Positions 17,557 through 25,962 are shown, numbered from the stretch's first letter. The stretch: 64,000 bases of DNA from Lachnospiraceae bacterium (GCA_028689585.1 JAQVCW010000018.1:1-64000); one strand, 5' to 3'. Numbers and translations are program-made. Notes: generated from the letters alone by a model not told the origin.

Positions 17557-18426
17557 ATGGAGTGGTTAAAACGACTTGGTGAAGCGATTGATTACATAGA
17601 AGATAATTTGGATAAGGATATTTCTTATGATGATGCGGCCAGGATTGCCTGCTGTTCGACTTATTACTTTCAACGCATTTTTTCTTATGTTGCAGGTATA
17701 TCTCTATCTGAGTATATACGCCGTCGCAAAATGACACAGGCTGCATTTGAATTACAGAGAACAGATAGTAAGGTTCTTGAAGTTGCTCTTAAGTATGGAT
17801 ATTCATCACCAACCTCTTTTAATCGAGCATTTCAAAATGTTAACGGGATAACGCCGATGGCAGCTAAAAATATCGGATGTACTTTGCGTGCGTATCCTTC
17901 CATTCAATTTTCAGTTAAGGTACAAGGAGGTAGTGCAATGTCTTATCACATTGAAAAAAAGGAAGAAATCCGTATTATTGGAATTAGAACACCTTTAGCA
18001 GAAGAAGCAGAAGAAAATATGAAAAATATTCCTGATTTTTGGAAAAGGGTAAAGCAGGAAAATCAAGTATTGGAGATAGCAAAATACTCTAATGCCAATC
18101 CAAAGGGAATATTGGGAGTAAGCGTATATAATAATCCGCAGGATATTTATTATTATATTGCCGTTCCAAGCGATGCACCTGTGCCAGAGGGATTTGCTGA
18201 GTATACAATCCCCGCGGCTATGTGGGTGGTGTTTGAAAATGACGGACTATTTAAAGATGATGTGCAAAATGTTTTTAGAAGATTTTTAACTGAATTTTTA
18301 CCGTTCTCCGGGTATGAGTACGCAGAACAGCCAGATGTTGAATTATATCCTTCTTTTGAGGGGCAGGCACCAAAAGGACATTCGGAAGTATGGATTGCAA
18401 TAAAAAAAAGAAAGGCGGAACTATAA
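17557..18426 (+). CDS. AraC-family regulator with GyrI-like effector domain
   Basis: A 289-residue protein with a tandem-HTH AraC domain at about 8-105 (ISYDDAARIACCSTYYFQRI, VALKYGYSSPTSFNRAFQNV) and a C-terminal GyrI-like/SOUL-type ligand domain at about 128-288 (EEIRIIGIRTP, YIAVPSDAPVPEGFAEYTIP). This arrangement is that of multidrug- or cation-sensing regulators related to Rob/BmrR. Start 17557 has GGGAGG upstream; the longer frame from 17419 lacks a ribosome site. The stop overlaps the start of the next gene (TAATG), so both are translated together. Confidence 0.9.
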   Translation: MEWLKRLGEAIDYIEDNLDKDISYDDAARIACCSTYYFQRIFSYVAGISLSEYIRRRKMTQAAFELQRTDSKVLEVALKYGYSSPTSFNRAFQNVNGITPMAAKNIGCTLRAYPSIQFSVKVQGGSAMSYHIEKKEEIRIIGIRTPLAEEAEENMKNIPDFWKRVKQENQVLEIAKYSNANPKGILGVSVYNNPQDIYYYIAVPSDAPVPEGFAEYTIPAAMWVVFENDGLFKDDVQNVFRRFLTEFLPFSGYEYAEQPDVELYPSFEGQAPKGHSEVWIAIKKRKAEL

Positions 18427-19484
18427 TGTACCATTTACGATTGAAAGGTGACCATTATCAGATGGGAGTGAAACGAGGAAAAATTTTTCAAAAATGCAAA
18501 ATATCATTTCCACTTCATATGGATGATTTCCAACTTCGGCACGGAAAAGAAAGCGAGCTGCTATTAAACAAATACTTCCCAGAGGTTTGTCAGGAAATGA
18601 AAGGTATCAGTGATACAATTGGTGTCGATTATTTTGAGTTTGCGTCTTGGATGCTATGTATGGGATGCTGTATGTATAATTTAGAGAAAAATATTCCTGT
18701 CGAAATCAGAGGCTGCACAGCTTTTGCGTATTCAAAAGATGGCAGAGTGATATATGGGAGGAATAATGATTTGCCGCCGTATCTGAAAGAAGGAAGTAAA
18801 AGCGAAATTTATGCCCCTGAAAACGGAAATAGGTTTAATATTACAACCTCGTCTTTTATAAACGGCGAAGAGGGAGTGAACGAACATGGTCTTGCTGTTG
18901 CAATGACATTTGTAATGACAGAACTCGAAAAGATAAAAGCAGGATTTAATTCGTGTTTTATTGTCAGGTATTTGCTTGAGAAAGCCAAGGATGCAGAGCA
19001 GGCAGTTTTACTCCTCATGGATTTACCTGTTGCTTCGAATTGCAATATTCTCCTTGCTGACAAGAGTGGAAGAATTCTTGTGGTTGAATGTACTCCATTA
19101 TCAAAACACATCAGACAGGCCAAAGAGCTTGATGGTGGAAACATCGTATGCACTGTGAATAGCTTTATTTCTGATGAGATGAAGCACTTTGATGCTGCCA
19201 AAGGAAATGATTATCATTCATACAAACGATATGAAGTTGTGATGGACAGCTTTAGGAAGCACATCAAAGGCAATTTAATAGAAAGCACACAGGAACTCTT
19301 AAGAGGTAAATATGGATTTATGTGTCAATATGACAATGAGCCAGACTTTGAAACTGTTTGGAGTTCAGTAATTGACTTAGATAGTTTGATTATTCACAGA
19401 GCAGAAGGTGACCCTCGAAAAAAGAAGTTTATTACTGACAACAGATTGCATGATATTGTTTCCGCGGCGAATTGTTCGGTCTGA
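18426..19484 (+). CDS. C45-family autoproteolytic acyltransferase/hydrolase
   Basis: A 352-residue Ntn-hydrolase-like protein related to acyl-CoA:6-aminopenicillanate acyltransferase and carcinine hydrolase. Cys97 in IRGCTAFAY is the expected autocleavage site and nucleophile; the conserved YGRNNDLPP and GVNEHGLAVAMTF segments follow. Family members hydrolyse small amides or N-acyl compounds. Start 18426 overlaps the AraC stop and has AAAGGCGG upstream. Control by that regulator is likely. The natural substrate is unknown. Confidence 0.85.
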   Translation: MYHLRLKGDHYQMGVKRGKIFQKCKISFPLHMDDFQLRHGKESELLLNKYFPEVCQEMKGISDTIGVDYFEFASWMLCMGCCMYNLEKNIPVEIRGCTAFAYSKDGRVIYGRNNDLPPYLKEGSKSEIYAPENGNRFNITTSSFINGEEGVNEHGLAVAMTFVMTELEKIKAGFNSCFIVRYLLEKAKDAEQAVLLLMDLPVASNCNILLADKSGRILVVECTPLSKHIRQAKELDGGNIVCTVNSFISDEMKHFDAAKGNDYHSYKRYEVVMDSFRKHIKGNLIESTQELLRGKYGFMCQYDNEPDFETVWSSVIDLDSLIIHRAEGDPRKKKFITDNRLHDIVSAANCSV

Positions 19485-19757
19485 GGCGGCATATTTTTGA
19501 AGCCCTGACCGAAAGGCACGACTGTAAAGACTATAATGGATAAGAAAAGTGCTTGTGTGAAAAGCACTGGGGTGATATTCTTTTCATAGGCAGTGGTTCC
19601 TTTTACATTGAGTTGTCAGGTGTGGTAACTTTACGATATCAAAGGTCAGAAGGAATTTCCAATGTCTGTTTAATTATTGAGTAAACAAAGCTGTGCTGCC
19701 AGTAACTGCCTTTTCGTTTACATCATTTTCGATTTGAATATTTGGAGGCAAAACCAT

Positions 19758-20321
19758 ATGAAAAAGGACTTGTCAGAAATGACTTTAGAAGAATTGTGGG
19801 AGTTATTCCCGATTTTTCTTTCAGAGCATAAAGCATATTGGAGTTCGTGGTACGCTGAGGAAGAAAAGAAAGTTTCAGCACTTTTCCCTAATATGACGTT
19901 TCATATAAATCATATTGGAAGTACGGCAATAAATGGTATATGGGCAAAGCCAATTATTGACATTCTGTTGGAAATCCCGGACATTGTTTCAATGGAAAAC
20001 ATCAAGAAAACACTTTTGGCCAATGGTTATACCTGTATGTCTGAGGAAGAAAAGAGAATATCATTTAATCGGGGATATACAGATGAGGGCTTTGCAGAAA
20101 AAGTGTACCATCTTCATTTGCGATCCATGGGAGATAACGATGAACTTTATTTTAGAGATTACTTGAATGCTAATCCGGCAATTGCAAAACAGTATGAAGA
20201 ATTGAAACTATCCTTATGGAAGAAATACGAGCATGACAGAGATGGCTATACGTCTGCAAAAGGAGCATTTATAACACAACAGACGAAAAATGCAAAAGAA
20301 AAATATGGAAGCCGATATTAG
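19758..20321 (+). CDS. GrpB-family nucleotidyltransferase-like protein
   Basis: A 187-residue GrpB/UPF0157 protein with the family core HINHIGSTAINGIWAKPIID and FRDYLNANPAIAKQYEELKL. The fold is nucleotidyltransferase-like, and the GS...D pattern resembles the metal-binding motif of that superfamily. Biochemical role is unsettled. Start 19758 follows TTTGGAGG. The 273 bp before it (19485-19757) contain no gene I can support. Confidence 0.88.
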   Translation: MKKDLSEMTLEELWELFPIFLSEHKAYWSSWYAEEEKKVSALFPNMTFHINHIGSTAINGIWAKPIIDILLEIPDIVSMENIKKTLLANGYTCMSEEEKRISFNRGYTDEGFAEKVYHLHLRSMGDNDELYFRDYLNANPAIAKQYEELKLSLWKKYEHDRDGYTSAKGAFITQQTKNAKEKYGSRY

Positions 20322-20368
20322 ATAATTTCAGCTTATCAGGCAAAAAATTAGAGTTGGGAGAGCAACAA

Positions 20369-20605
20369 ATGAATGACTTAATAGAAAACATTGATAAACT
20401 TCATACCACAGAAATGGGCGTCGCGCGCATCAAGCGAAATCTGTCTCTTGAAGCTGAGGATGTTGTGGAATGGTGCAGACTTAAAATATTAGATAAAGAT
20501 GCTGTTACTGAAAGAAAAGGTAAAAATTGGTATACAAGTATAGAACATTGTGTAATAACAGTAAATGCCTATAGCTATACCATTATTACAGCTCATAGAA
20601 AATAA
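20369..20605 (+). CDS. DUF3781 protein
   Basis: A 78-residue protein matching the DUF3781 pattern along its whole length: MNDLIENIDKLHTTEMGVAR, LEAEDVVEWCRLKILDKDAV, NWYTSIEHCVITVNAYSYTI. A compact alpha/beta domain of unknown function, common as a stand-alone gene in Firmicutes. GGGAG lies eight bases before ATG 20369. Confidence 0.85.
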   Translation: MNDLIENIDKLHTTEMGVARIKRNLSLEAEDVVEWCRLKILDKDAVTERKGKNWYTSIEHCVITVNAYSYTIITAHRK

Positions 20606-20773
20606 CTTGAAATTTATGAGGAAGCGGAGAAAAGAGAAGGATTTGCAAAATAATTTATTGCTGTTAAGATGACCAAACATAAACATATAACTAAGCCAAT
20701 TTTGTGGTGTTTTAATTGCCTGTTATTTGTGGTATATTGAGGGATATAATAAAACGATTTGGAGGAAGCATCG

Positions 20774-21124
20774 ATGAGCAATGATAAAGTGTATCAGATG
20801 AGTTTTTCAAAGATATATCCGCTTCTTGTGAATAAGGCTGTAAAAAAAGGGCGTTCAAAGGAAGAGGTGGATCAAATTATCCGGTGGCTTACAGGATACA
20901 GTCAGGAGAATTTGGAAAAATTTTTAAAAGAGCCAATTAACTATGAGGATTTCTTTCGGAATGCTCCGGAGTTGAATCCAAACAGAACTTTGATAAAGGG
21001 AAGCGTTTGCGGTGTAAGAGTGGAGGCGATTGAAGAACCCCTTATGCGGGAAATCCGCTATCTTGATAAACTGATTGATGAACTCGCAAAGGGAAAACCT
21101 ATGGATAAAATTCTCAGAAATTAG
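20774..21124 (+). CDS. DUF2200 protein
   Basis: A 116-residue protein with the DUF2200 features [38 protein letters not shown] and [20 protein letters not shown]. Predicted cytosolic and mainly helical; function unknown. GGAGGAAG precedes the ATG. It is monocistronic and followed by the promoter of the structured RNA. Confidence 0.88.
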   Translation: MSNDKVYQMSFSKIYPLLVNKAVKKGRSKEEVDQIIRWLTGYSQENLEKFLKEPINYEDFFRNAPELNPNRTLIKGSVCGVRVEAIEEPLMREIRYLDKLIDELAKGKPMDKILRN

Positions 21125-21234
21125 ACGGCGATACACAGATGGCCGGTTCCTGCCGCGGCGATTAATATGATTGGAGAAAACGATCATATTCCTGTGTGCG
21201 TATTCTGTCAGAATTGTGAAATTTTTATTATCCG

Positions 21235-21262
21235 TTGATTTTTCCGTGGGATTGAGTATAAT
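21235..21262 (+). promoter_or_regulatory. sigma-A promoter of the structured RNA
   Basis: TTGATT (21235-21240), a 16-bp spacer and TATAAT (21257-21262) place a transcription start near 21269, right before the first hairpin of the RNA and about 270 bp before the next start codon. Confidence 0.75.
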
Positions 21263-21268
21263 ATAAGT

Positions 21269-21520
21269 AGAGCAGTAATGCCTCGATGTGAGAGCATCGT
21301 TAAAAGTTGGGCTGCAGATGGAGCAGGGTAAAAATCCATCTCACAAGATGTCTTAACTGGGCATCAAGCTTGGCAACTTGGATAAAGTTGTAGTCCACGT
21401 GGGGGACTTAATGATTTCCACGTCGTTTGTGGTATCTTAACTGGATACCGAGGCTGACAACCAGCATAAAACTCTTTTTAAAAGAAATCTTTGAGGAGTG
21501 TGGAAACACGCTCCTCTTTA
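21269..21520 (+). ncRNA. tandem structured RNA upstream of the PBECR4-like gene
   Basis: About 250 nt. After a short hairpin (CGATG / CATCG, 21284-21299) come two units of the same design. Unit 1: AGATGGA / TCCATCT (21316-21341), then GATGTC-TTAACTG-GGCATC (21347-21365), then a short GGCAAC...GGATAAAGT segment. Unit 2: ACGTGG / CCACGT (21397-21423), then GGTATC-TTAACTG-GATACC (21431-21449), then GACAAC...GCATAAAACT. Stem sequences differ but stay paired, and the loop TTAACTG is kept, which supports a folded RNA. A strong terminator hairpin (21494-21519, GAGGAGTGTG / CACGCTCCTC, TTT) closes it. It could be a tandem riboswitch-like leader or an antitoxin RNA; I do not recognise a known class. 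Confidence 0.7.
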
Positions 21521-21536
21521 TGTACTAGGGGTGTCA

Positions 21537-22175
21537 ATGGCGACAAAGACAGATAAAAAGAATGCAATACGACAAGATATTATTGATTCTGCCAGAGTTT
21601 ATAGTGGTAGTTTAGCCGGAAAAACATTTCTTTATGTTTATGGAGTAGAATTTTTCGAGGTTTCCTTTCCGATAGATCATTTTCTACATCTTACAGGAGT
21701 TGAGACAAAGCAATCAGCAAAGGATTTTTACAAGAATGCTAAGAGAGGGAAAATTACTAATAATCAGTTTTACTTTTCAAGCAGACATCCATATGCGAAT
21801 GCAAAGAAAAAACTTCCATGTTTGAAAAGACTTCCAGAGTTGACAAATGATATGATTTGTATTTTAAAAGATATGCAGACGATGACAATCGTGTATAAGC
21901 TGAGTGTCACGAATCTGGAATTCACGTTGGGACTTACAGAAAATACGGATTCCAATGGAAACAAAATAAATGATTTATTCCTTCCTATGTCACTCAGAGT
22001 AGAGGATTCATCAGTGACAAAAAGTGATGATGGAGAGGTTGTCGTTTTTATTTTTACAAAAGATGCAAGTTTAACAAAATACAAAGAGCTGCTTGTTAAG
22101 GATAATCGAAAAGCTATCCCAGAATGTATACGGCATTTAATTGAAGATAGTTTTTATGATGAAATAATTGAATAG
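21537..22175 (+). CDS. PBECR4-like domain protein (putative nuclease/toxin)
   Basis: A 212-residue protein containing FFEVSFPIDHFLHLTGVETK, SAKDFYKNAKRGKITNNQFY, KKLPCLKRLPEL and TNLEFTLGLTEN. I assign it to the phage-associated PBECR4 group (BECR-fold nucleases related to barnase, EndoU, colicin E5/D and RelE). This is recognition by pattern, without a search. ATG 21537 has AGGGGTG upstream. It lies 17 bp after the terminator of a tandem structured RNA and before a broken terminase gene. RNA, terminator, then nuclease is the layout of type III toxin-antitoxin loci. Confidence 0.6.
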   Translation: MATKTDKKNAIRQDIIDSARVYSGSLAGKTFLYVYGVEFFEVSFPIDHFLHLTGVETKQSAKDFYKNAKRGKITNNQFYFSSRHPYANAKKKLPCLKRLPELTNDMICILKDMQTMTIVYKLSVTNLEFTLGLTENTDSNGNKINDLFLPMSLRVEDSSVTKSDDGEVVVFIFTKDASLTKYKELLVKDNRKAIPECIRHLIEDSFYDEIIE

Positions 22176-22184
22176 TACATAGCA

Positions 22185-22211
22185 AAGCATCGGGAAACTG
22201 GTGCTTTTTTT
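22185..22211 (+). terminator. terminator after the PBECR4-like gene
   Basis: AAGCATC / GGTGCTT with a GGGAAACT loop (one wobble pair) followed by a seven-base T-run. Confidence 0.85.
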
Positions 22212-22242
22212 GTCCTCAAATTGAGGAAAGAAGGGGATTTCA

Positions 22243-22380
22243 ATGGCAGGAAGAGCACAAAAACCTACAGCACAAAAACACTGGAAGACAATCCAGAGCC
22301 TATTCTGGGTAAAAGTATTCCTGCCTGTCCTGAGTGGCTGTTACCGGAAACGAAGCTTGCCCGCATTGGTAGCTGCCGGG
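22243..22380 (+). pseudogene. frameshifted 5' remnant of phage terminase small subunit (P27 type)
   Basis: ATG 22243 after AAGAAGGGG encodes MAGRAQKPTA, the hallmark start of P27-type terminase small subunits. The homology then continues in a different frame (TLEDNPEPILGKSIPACPEW), consistent with loss of about one base near 22270 (ACAGCACAAAAAC where ...CTAAAAAC is expected). The similarity stops near 22370, where the antisense tocopherol-cyclase-like gene begins to dominate. It is a prophage scar. Confidence 0.65.
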
Positions 22381-23220
22381 TATGGCCGGTGCGAACTCAA
22401 AAGCAGCATGTGCGCTATGCAGGTCAATCACGGGCATGCCATGATCCCAAAGGCGCACATGTACACAGGTATTGGTATTTTCACGTATGGTTCTGGACAT
22501 CCGGCCACTTACAGGGGCACGTAAGGGATGGCTGTCAGTTGGTGATTTTATAGTAATATTAAGAAGAAGCTTTCCCTGGGAAAGGCAGATCTGCTTGGAA
22601 TCTGCCTTATGAATATGAACACGGCGGTAGGTGGCAAGGCGGTATTCGTGATCTTTATATAGAATGGCACAGATGCAGCCTGTAAAATGGACACCGTAAA
22701 TTGGTATATGGGCAACAGACACCATGACAGAGCAGCGCTCCGGAAAATCATTGCACTGTAACCAGAGATAGGAGCTGGGAAAAGAAGTGCCGCTGTCCTT
22801 CTCGATATATCCTGTACCATGGTTAAAGCAGTGCATCTGACCATCTATTTTCAAACTTCCGCTGAGACTATGGGCCATGCTGATGACACCGTGACGGCAT
22901 TCCATAGGAAGATGGCGGAAAGGTCCCATGATGTCTGAGCAGAGTGGTGTAAGCCTCCCGTATGCAATACTGCCACGGATACCGGGCAGGTCAATTTTGC
23001 AGCCAGAAGGGGAGAAAAGGCAGTTCCCGGCATGGATACCATGGTTGTCGATTGACAGGCCGGGCACATCAAAATGCCGTGCCCCACAGTTTCCAATCAT
23101 CTGAATAAACGGACCGCTCTCGGCTCTTCCCGGTATAAATGCGATCATTTCGTTTCCTGCCTGGTGCTTAAAATACCAGCCTTCAAATCCCTTGTCTGAC
23201 TTCCGACACAAATGCCTCAT
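22300..23220 (-). CDS. tocopherol-cyclase-like protein
   Basis: A 306-residue protein with the tocopherol-cyclase/carotenoid-hydratase-like signature: FEGWYFKHQAGNEMIAFIPG, SIDNHGIHAGNCLFSPSGCK, YIEKDSGTSFPSSYLWLQCN, GVHFTGCICAILYKDHEYRL. In Firmicutes these lipocalin-like proteins have no established substrate. ATG 23220 has GGAGG six bases upstream on the minus strand. The last 20 or so residues run antisense through the terminase remnant, so the native end may have been lost. The native family end is probably near AFEFAPA. Confidence 0.75.
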   Translation of the reverse strand: MRHLCRKSDKGFEGWYFKHQAGNEMIAFIPGRAESGPFIQMIGNCGARHFDVPGLSIDNHGIHAGNCLFSPSGCKIDLPGIRGSIAYGRLTPLCSDIMGPFRHLPMECRHGVISMAHSLSGSLKIDGQMHCFNHGTGYIEKDSGTSFPSSYLWLQCNDFPERCSVMVSVAHIPIYGVHFTGCICAILYKDHEYRLATYRRVHIHKADSKQICLSQGKLLLNITIKSPTDSHPLRAPVSGRMSRTIRENTNTCVHVRLWDHGMPVIDLHSAHAAFEFAPAIPGSYQCGQASFPVTATQDRQEYFYPE

Positions 23221-23347
23221 ATCACTACCTCCATGACAGGTAGTATTGACCATTTCAGACAGAATCATGCCGGAATGTTAAATATCTTTCCGTTTCTGTT
23301 AAAATAGTGCCTTGCTACCGCAAGTCATCTAAAGGACATTGATTCAA

Positions 23348-23377
23348 AAAGACCGCTCCCGATCGAAAGCGGTCTTT
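23348..23377 (-). terminator. terminator of the FtsX permease gene
   Basis: AAAGACCGCT / AGCGGTCTTT, perfect 10-bp stem, with a T-run on the minus strand, 14 bp after the permease stop. Confidence 0.85.
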
Positions 23378-23390
23378 AAGCTGCTTGTAT

Positions 23391-25817
23391 CTATTCTATT
23401 CTTAATCTTTCCGTCAAGGTATCTCGTTCAACTGATTTACAAATGCAAAAGCTAACAAGCATTTGCACCCCAATCAAGAGGACAGCGAATATTAATATCG
23501 GCAATATGGAAACATGAAATATTATGAACTTAAACGCCATAACCTCGTTCGCAAGATAGCAAAATAATCTGCCGCAAATGATACCTGTTACAGTTGCGAT
23601 ACACACCGCTTTGATACTAATACTTGCTCCCTCACGGTATAACATCTTACGGAGCTGCCTATTTGTCATGCCTACTGCCTGTAAAAGAGCAAATTCACGT
23701 TTGCGGATAATTGCACTGTTGATAAGCATATTTATCATGTTCAACAAGCCAAATACAATAACAAATGCTGATACACCATATAAGCTGCTCATGGTAGCGC
23801 CGATGAAATTCTTAATTATACTGTATTCATCTGCATAGGCTAACAGCCTCAAGTTTGGATTTCTGCTGATTATGCTTTGCATTTCTTCCTTAACCGCTTC
23901 TGTGCTGCTTTCATTGCAAAGAATAGACAGGTGAGAAGCGTTATTGAAAGGTGAAATCGCGTTGATTACCTCCGAAGATGTATAGAATAGCCCTGTTGAC
24001 GGGAAGTAGGCAATTCCTATTACCTTAAACACCTTTTCCGATATTTCGCCGTTTACTTCAAATTGAAACAGCATGGTGTCACCAACCTTGATTTCATCAT
24101 AATTAAGCGTACTGCGGTCTGTCCGGTATTTGTTAATTATAATGCCATTTGGACCAATGTCATTATAATCTGTGCTTCCGCTGACGGTCTTACTGACATT
24201 CGCCAATAGCTCCGGGGAAACGCTATTGATAAGCTCCAAACTATCTTCTTCTATATCCTCATATGTGATTTCCGGCTCTGATATTTTGCCAATCACACAT
24301 TCGTCTTTTATCACCTTTTCTACGCCCGGAATGGAGTATATTTCATCTGCTAATTCGTCGGATAACGGGTTATTCTGAATGATTTGGGGGAAACGCTCGT
24401 AAAAATTATCTATCTGTATACCGATTTGGAAATCCTCATTGAGCGGATAGCTCTGTAAGAGCATAGCCGGAAGATTGATAGCTGAAATCAATATAGCAAG
24501 AGCAATCATCAATGTTCCGCTAATACTCAAAGAAACAACAGCCATACGGTTTTTCTTTCGATTGACAGCTAAATTGTTTTTTGCCAATGCAGCGGAGGTT
24601 ATCTTCTTCAAAGCCCTGTGCTTTTTTCCGGCAGCAGTATCCGAATATTTCATCGCTTCAATCGGAGATATGCAGGAAAGTATTTTCGCCGGTTTCCGTA
24701 GTGCAGCTTTGATTACTATAAAAATCAGCAAACCGGAAACAAGGATTATGACCATGTCATAGAAAATCCATTCTGTCCCGGAAATGAGCAATGTAATTGC
24801 CAAAGACATTACCATGCCAAGTGGGATAAAGCACACGGATAAAATATTTCCCTGTTGTTTCAGGAAGTAGCGTAGCTGTGTTTCGGTCGTTCCAAGCGAC
24901 ATCATTTGTGCGAACATTTGAATGGAGCTGATGACCGAAATATAAAAAATGCTGTATATGGAAAAGCTGCTTGCAAACATAAGGAACAGGGCAAAAAAAA
25001 CAATCCCGATAAGTACAGTTGAGTCTAAGGAAAAGCCCTTAATATACATATTATTGAGTAGAATATCATAGCTCTTTATACCAAGGGCCACTCCCTTGTC
25101 CTTTAGATATTCTTTTTGTGTTTCAACACTAAGTCCATCTTTTTCAGCATTTAATTTCAGGAGAATATCGACGCTTGCGGGTGTTTGTGTACTAAAAGAA
25201 GATGTTTTCATGTTATTTGATTGTTCTGCAGACGCAATGCGGAAATTATCCGATGTGAGAACAGAGAATTGATTCCCTGCTTCCTGTTTCTCATTTTCAA
25301 GTACACCGCAAATGGTAAACTGTTTTTGTTCCTGCTGATTTGTCATATTATTGGTATAAGTCAAATCAAGCGTATTTCCAATGGATAAACCGTGCTGTTT
25401 CATATAGGCTGATGATACAGCGGCTTCCTTGATTTCGACAGGATAATTACCGCTCAAAAGGTGAAAGCCGAACAAGTCCATAGCAGCAGCATTCATATAG
25501 GCTATTTCTGTCCGTCCGTTCTTGTCTGCCGTTCCGCCAAAATTTTTGTAAATCCCGACTGCTTCAAAATCACTATCATTCAGGAGCGTGTCTTTCGTTT
25601 CTGCATTAACTGCCCGGTACATGGCATGGTAGGGAGTGCCGTTTGCCTGTGAAAAAGCATCATTGATCAAAACAGTAAACACAACTGACATAAGACAGGC
25701 TGCAATCAAAATAATAGTTCCGGACAGGAAGGTTTTTAGTTTGTGGGCTTTCAAATCTGCTCTTGCCAATTTTTTCAATACGCTTTTGTTGCTATTTCCA
25801 AACAGTATATCATTCAT
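23391..25817 (-). CDS. FtsX-family ABC transporter permease
   Basis: An 808-residue permease with two FtsX-type membrane domains. A first helix near 28-52 (FLSGTIILIAACLMSVVFTV) precedes a large extracellular domain; helices cluster at about 265-370, 420-445 and 655-795 (VIVFGLLNMINMLINSAI, ILIFAVLLIGVQMLVSFC). The conserved FALLQAVGMTNRQLRKMLYR segment is the cytosolic coupling region. Such permeases need an ATPase subunit, but the gene upstream is reduced to a stub (25810-25899), so it is either inactive or uses an ATPase from elsewhere. The two-component genes at 26020-27731 are its likely regulators. Confidence 0.92.
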   Translation of the reverse strand: MNDILFGNSNKSVLKKLARADLKAHKLKTFLSGTIILIAACLMSVVFTVLINDAFSQANGTPYHAMYRAVNAETKDTLLNDSDFEAVGIYKNFGGTADKNGRTEIAYMNAAAMDLFGFHLLSGNYPVEIKEAAVSSAYMKQHGLSIGNTLDLTYTNNMTNQQEQKQFTICGVLENEKQEAGNQFSVLTSDNFRIASAEQSNNMKTSSFSTQTPASVDILLKLNAEKDGLSVETQKEYLKDKGVALGIKSYDILLNNMYIKGFSLDSTVLIGIVFFALFLMFASSFSIYSIFYISVISSIQMFAQMMSLGTTETQLRYFLKQQGNILSVCFIPLGMVMSLAITLLISGTEWIFYDMVIILVSGLLIFIVIKAALRKPAKILSCISPIEAMKYSDTAAGKKHRALKKITSAALAKNNLAVNRKKNRMAVVSLSISGTLMIALAILISAINLPAMLLQSYPLNEDFQIGIQIDNFYERFPQIIQNNPLSDELADEIYSIPGVEKVIKDECVIGKISEPEITYEDIEEDSLELINSVSPELLANVSKTVSGSTDYNDIGPNGIIINKYRTDRSTLNYDEIKVGDTMLFQFEVNGEISEKVFKVIGIAYFPSTGLFYTSSEVINAISPFNNASHLSILCNESSTEAVKEEMQSIISRNPNLRLLAYADEYSIIKNFIGATMSSLYGVSAFVIVFGLLNMINMLINSAIIRKREFALLQAVGMTNRQLRKMLYREGASISIKAVCIATVTGIICGRLFCYLANEVMAFKFIIFHVSILPILIFAVLLIGVQMLVSFCICKSVERDTLTERLRIE

Positions 25818-25899
25818 TGCTAACTCCGTCCAAGGCCTTTGTAATATTCGCCTCTGTGCCGTAATACTTTTTCAACTCTGTTGTTTGTAAAATATTCAT
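25810..25899 (-). pseudogene. 29-codon stub of the partner ABC ATPase
   Basis: On the minus strand a frame from 25899 encodes MNILQTTELKKYYGTEANIT and then KALDGVSNE before a stop. This is the usual N-terminus of MacB/BceA-type ATPases that precede FtsX permeases; the next residues should lead into the Walker A loop. Instead the frame ends and overlaps the permease ATG by eight bases. An internal deletion of about 220 codons explains it. The leftover piece may still act as a translated leader for the permease. Confidence 0.75.
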
Positions 25900-25947
25900 G
25901 GTAAATACCATCCCTTCATTTGATGGTTTTATTCTAAAGGGCAATCC

Positions 25948-25962
25948 TCGCAGAAATGTCAC
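25948..25962 (-). promoter_or_regulatory. predicted response-regulator site upstream of the permease
   Basis: TCGCAGAAATGTCAC, matching TCGCAGAAATCTCAC at 27770-27784 in 14 of 15 positions. Both are followed on the minus strand by a CCCTTTA(GA)AT-like -10 region, so they occupy the -35 region of two promoters. Confidence 0.55.

Noticed and set aside
19485-19757. Coding remnant before the GrpB gene
   Set aside because: A short open stretch of about 44 codons exists, but no start, ribosome site or recognisable family.
21269-21520. tRNA or 6S-like RNA
   Set aside because: No cloverleaf or long central-bubble hairpin; the two-unit pattern does not fit.
21269-22175. Firm call of a classical ToxIN/CptIN type III toxin-antitoxin system
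   Set aside because: The repeats are longer and more divergent than in those families and the protein does not look like a ToxN-fold toxin; kept only as a hypothesis.
22548-22844. Small frames inside the tocopherol-cyclase-like gene
   Set aside because: Same-strand overlapping frames without ribosome sites; shadows.
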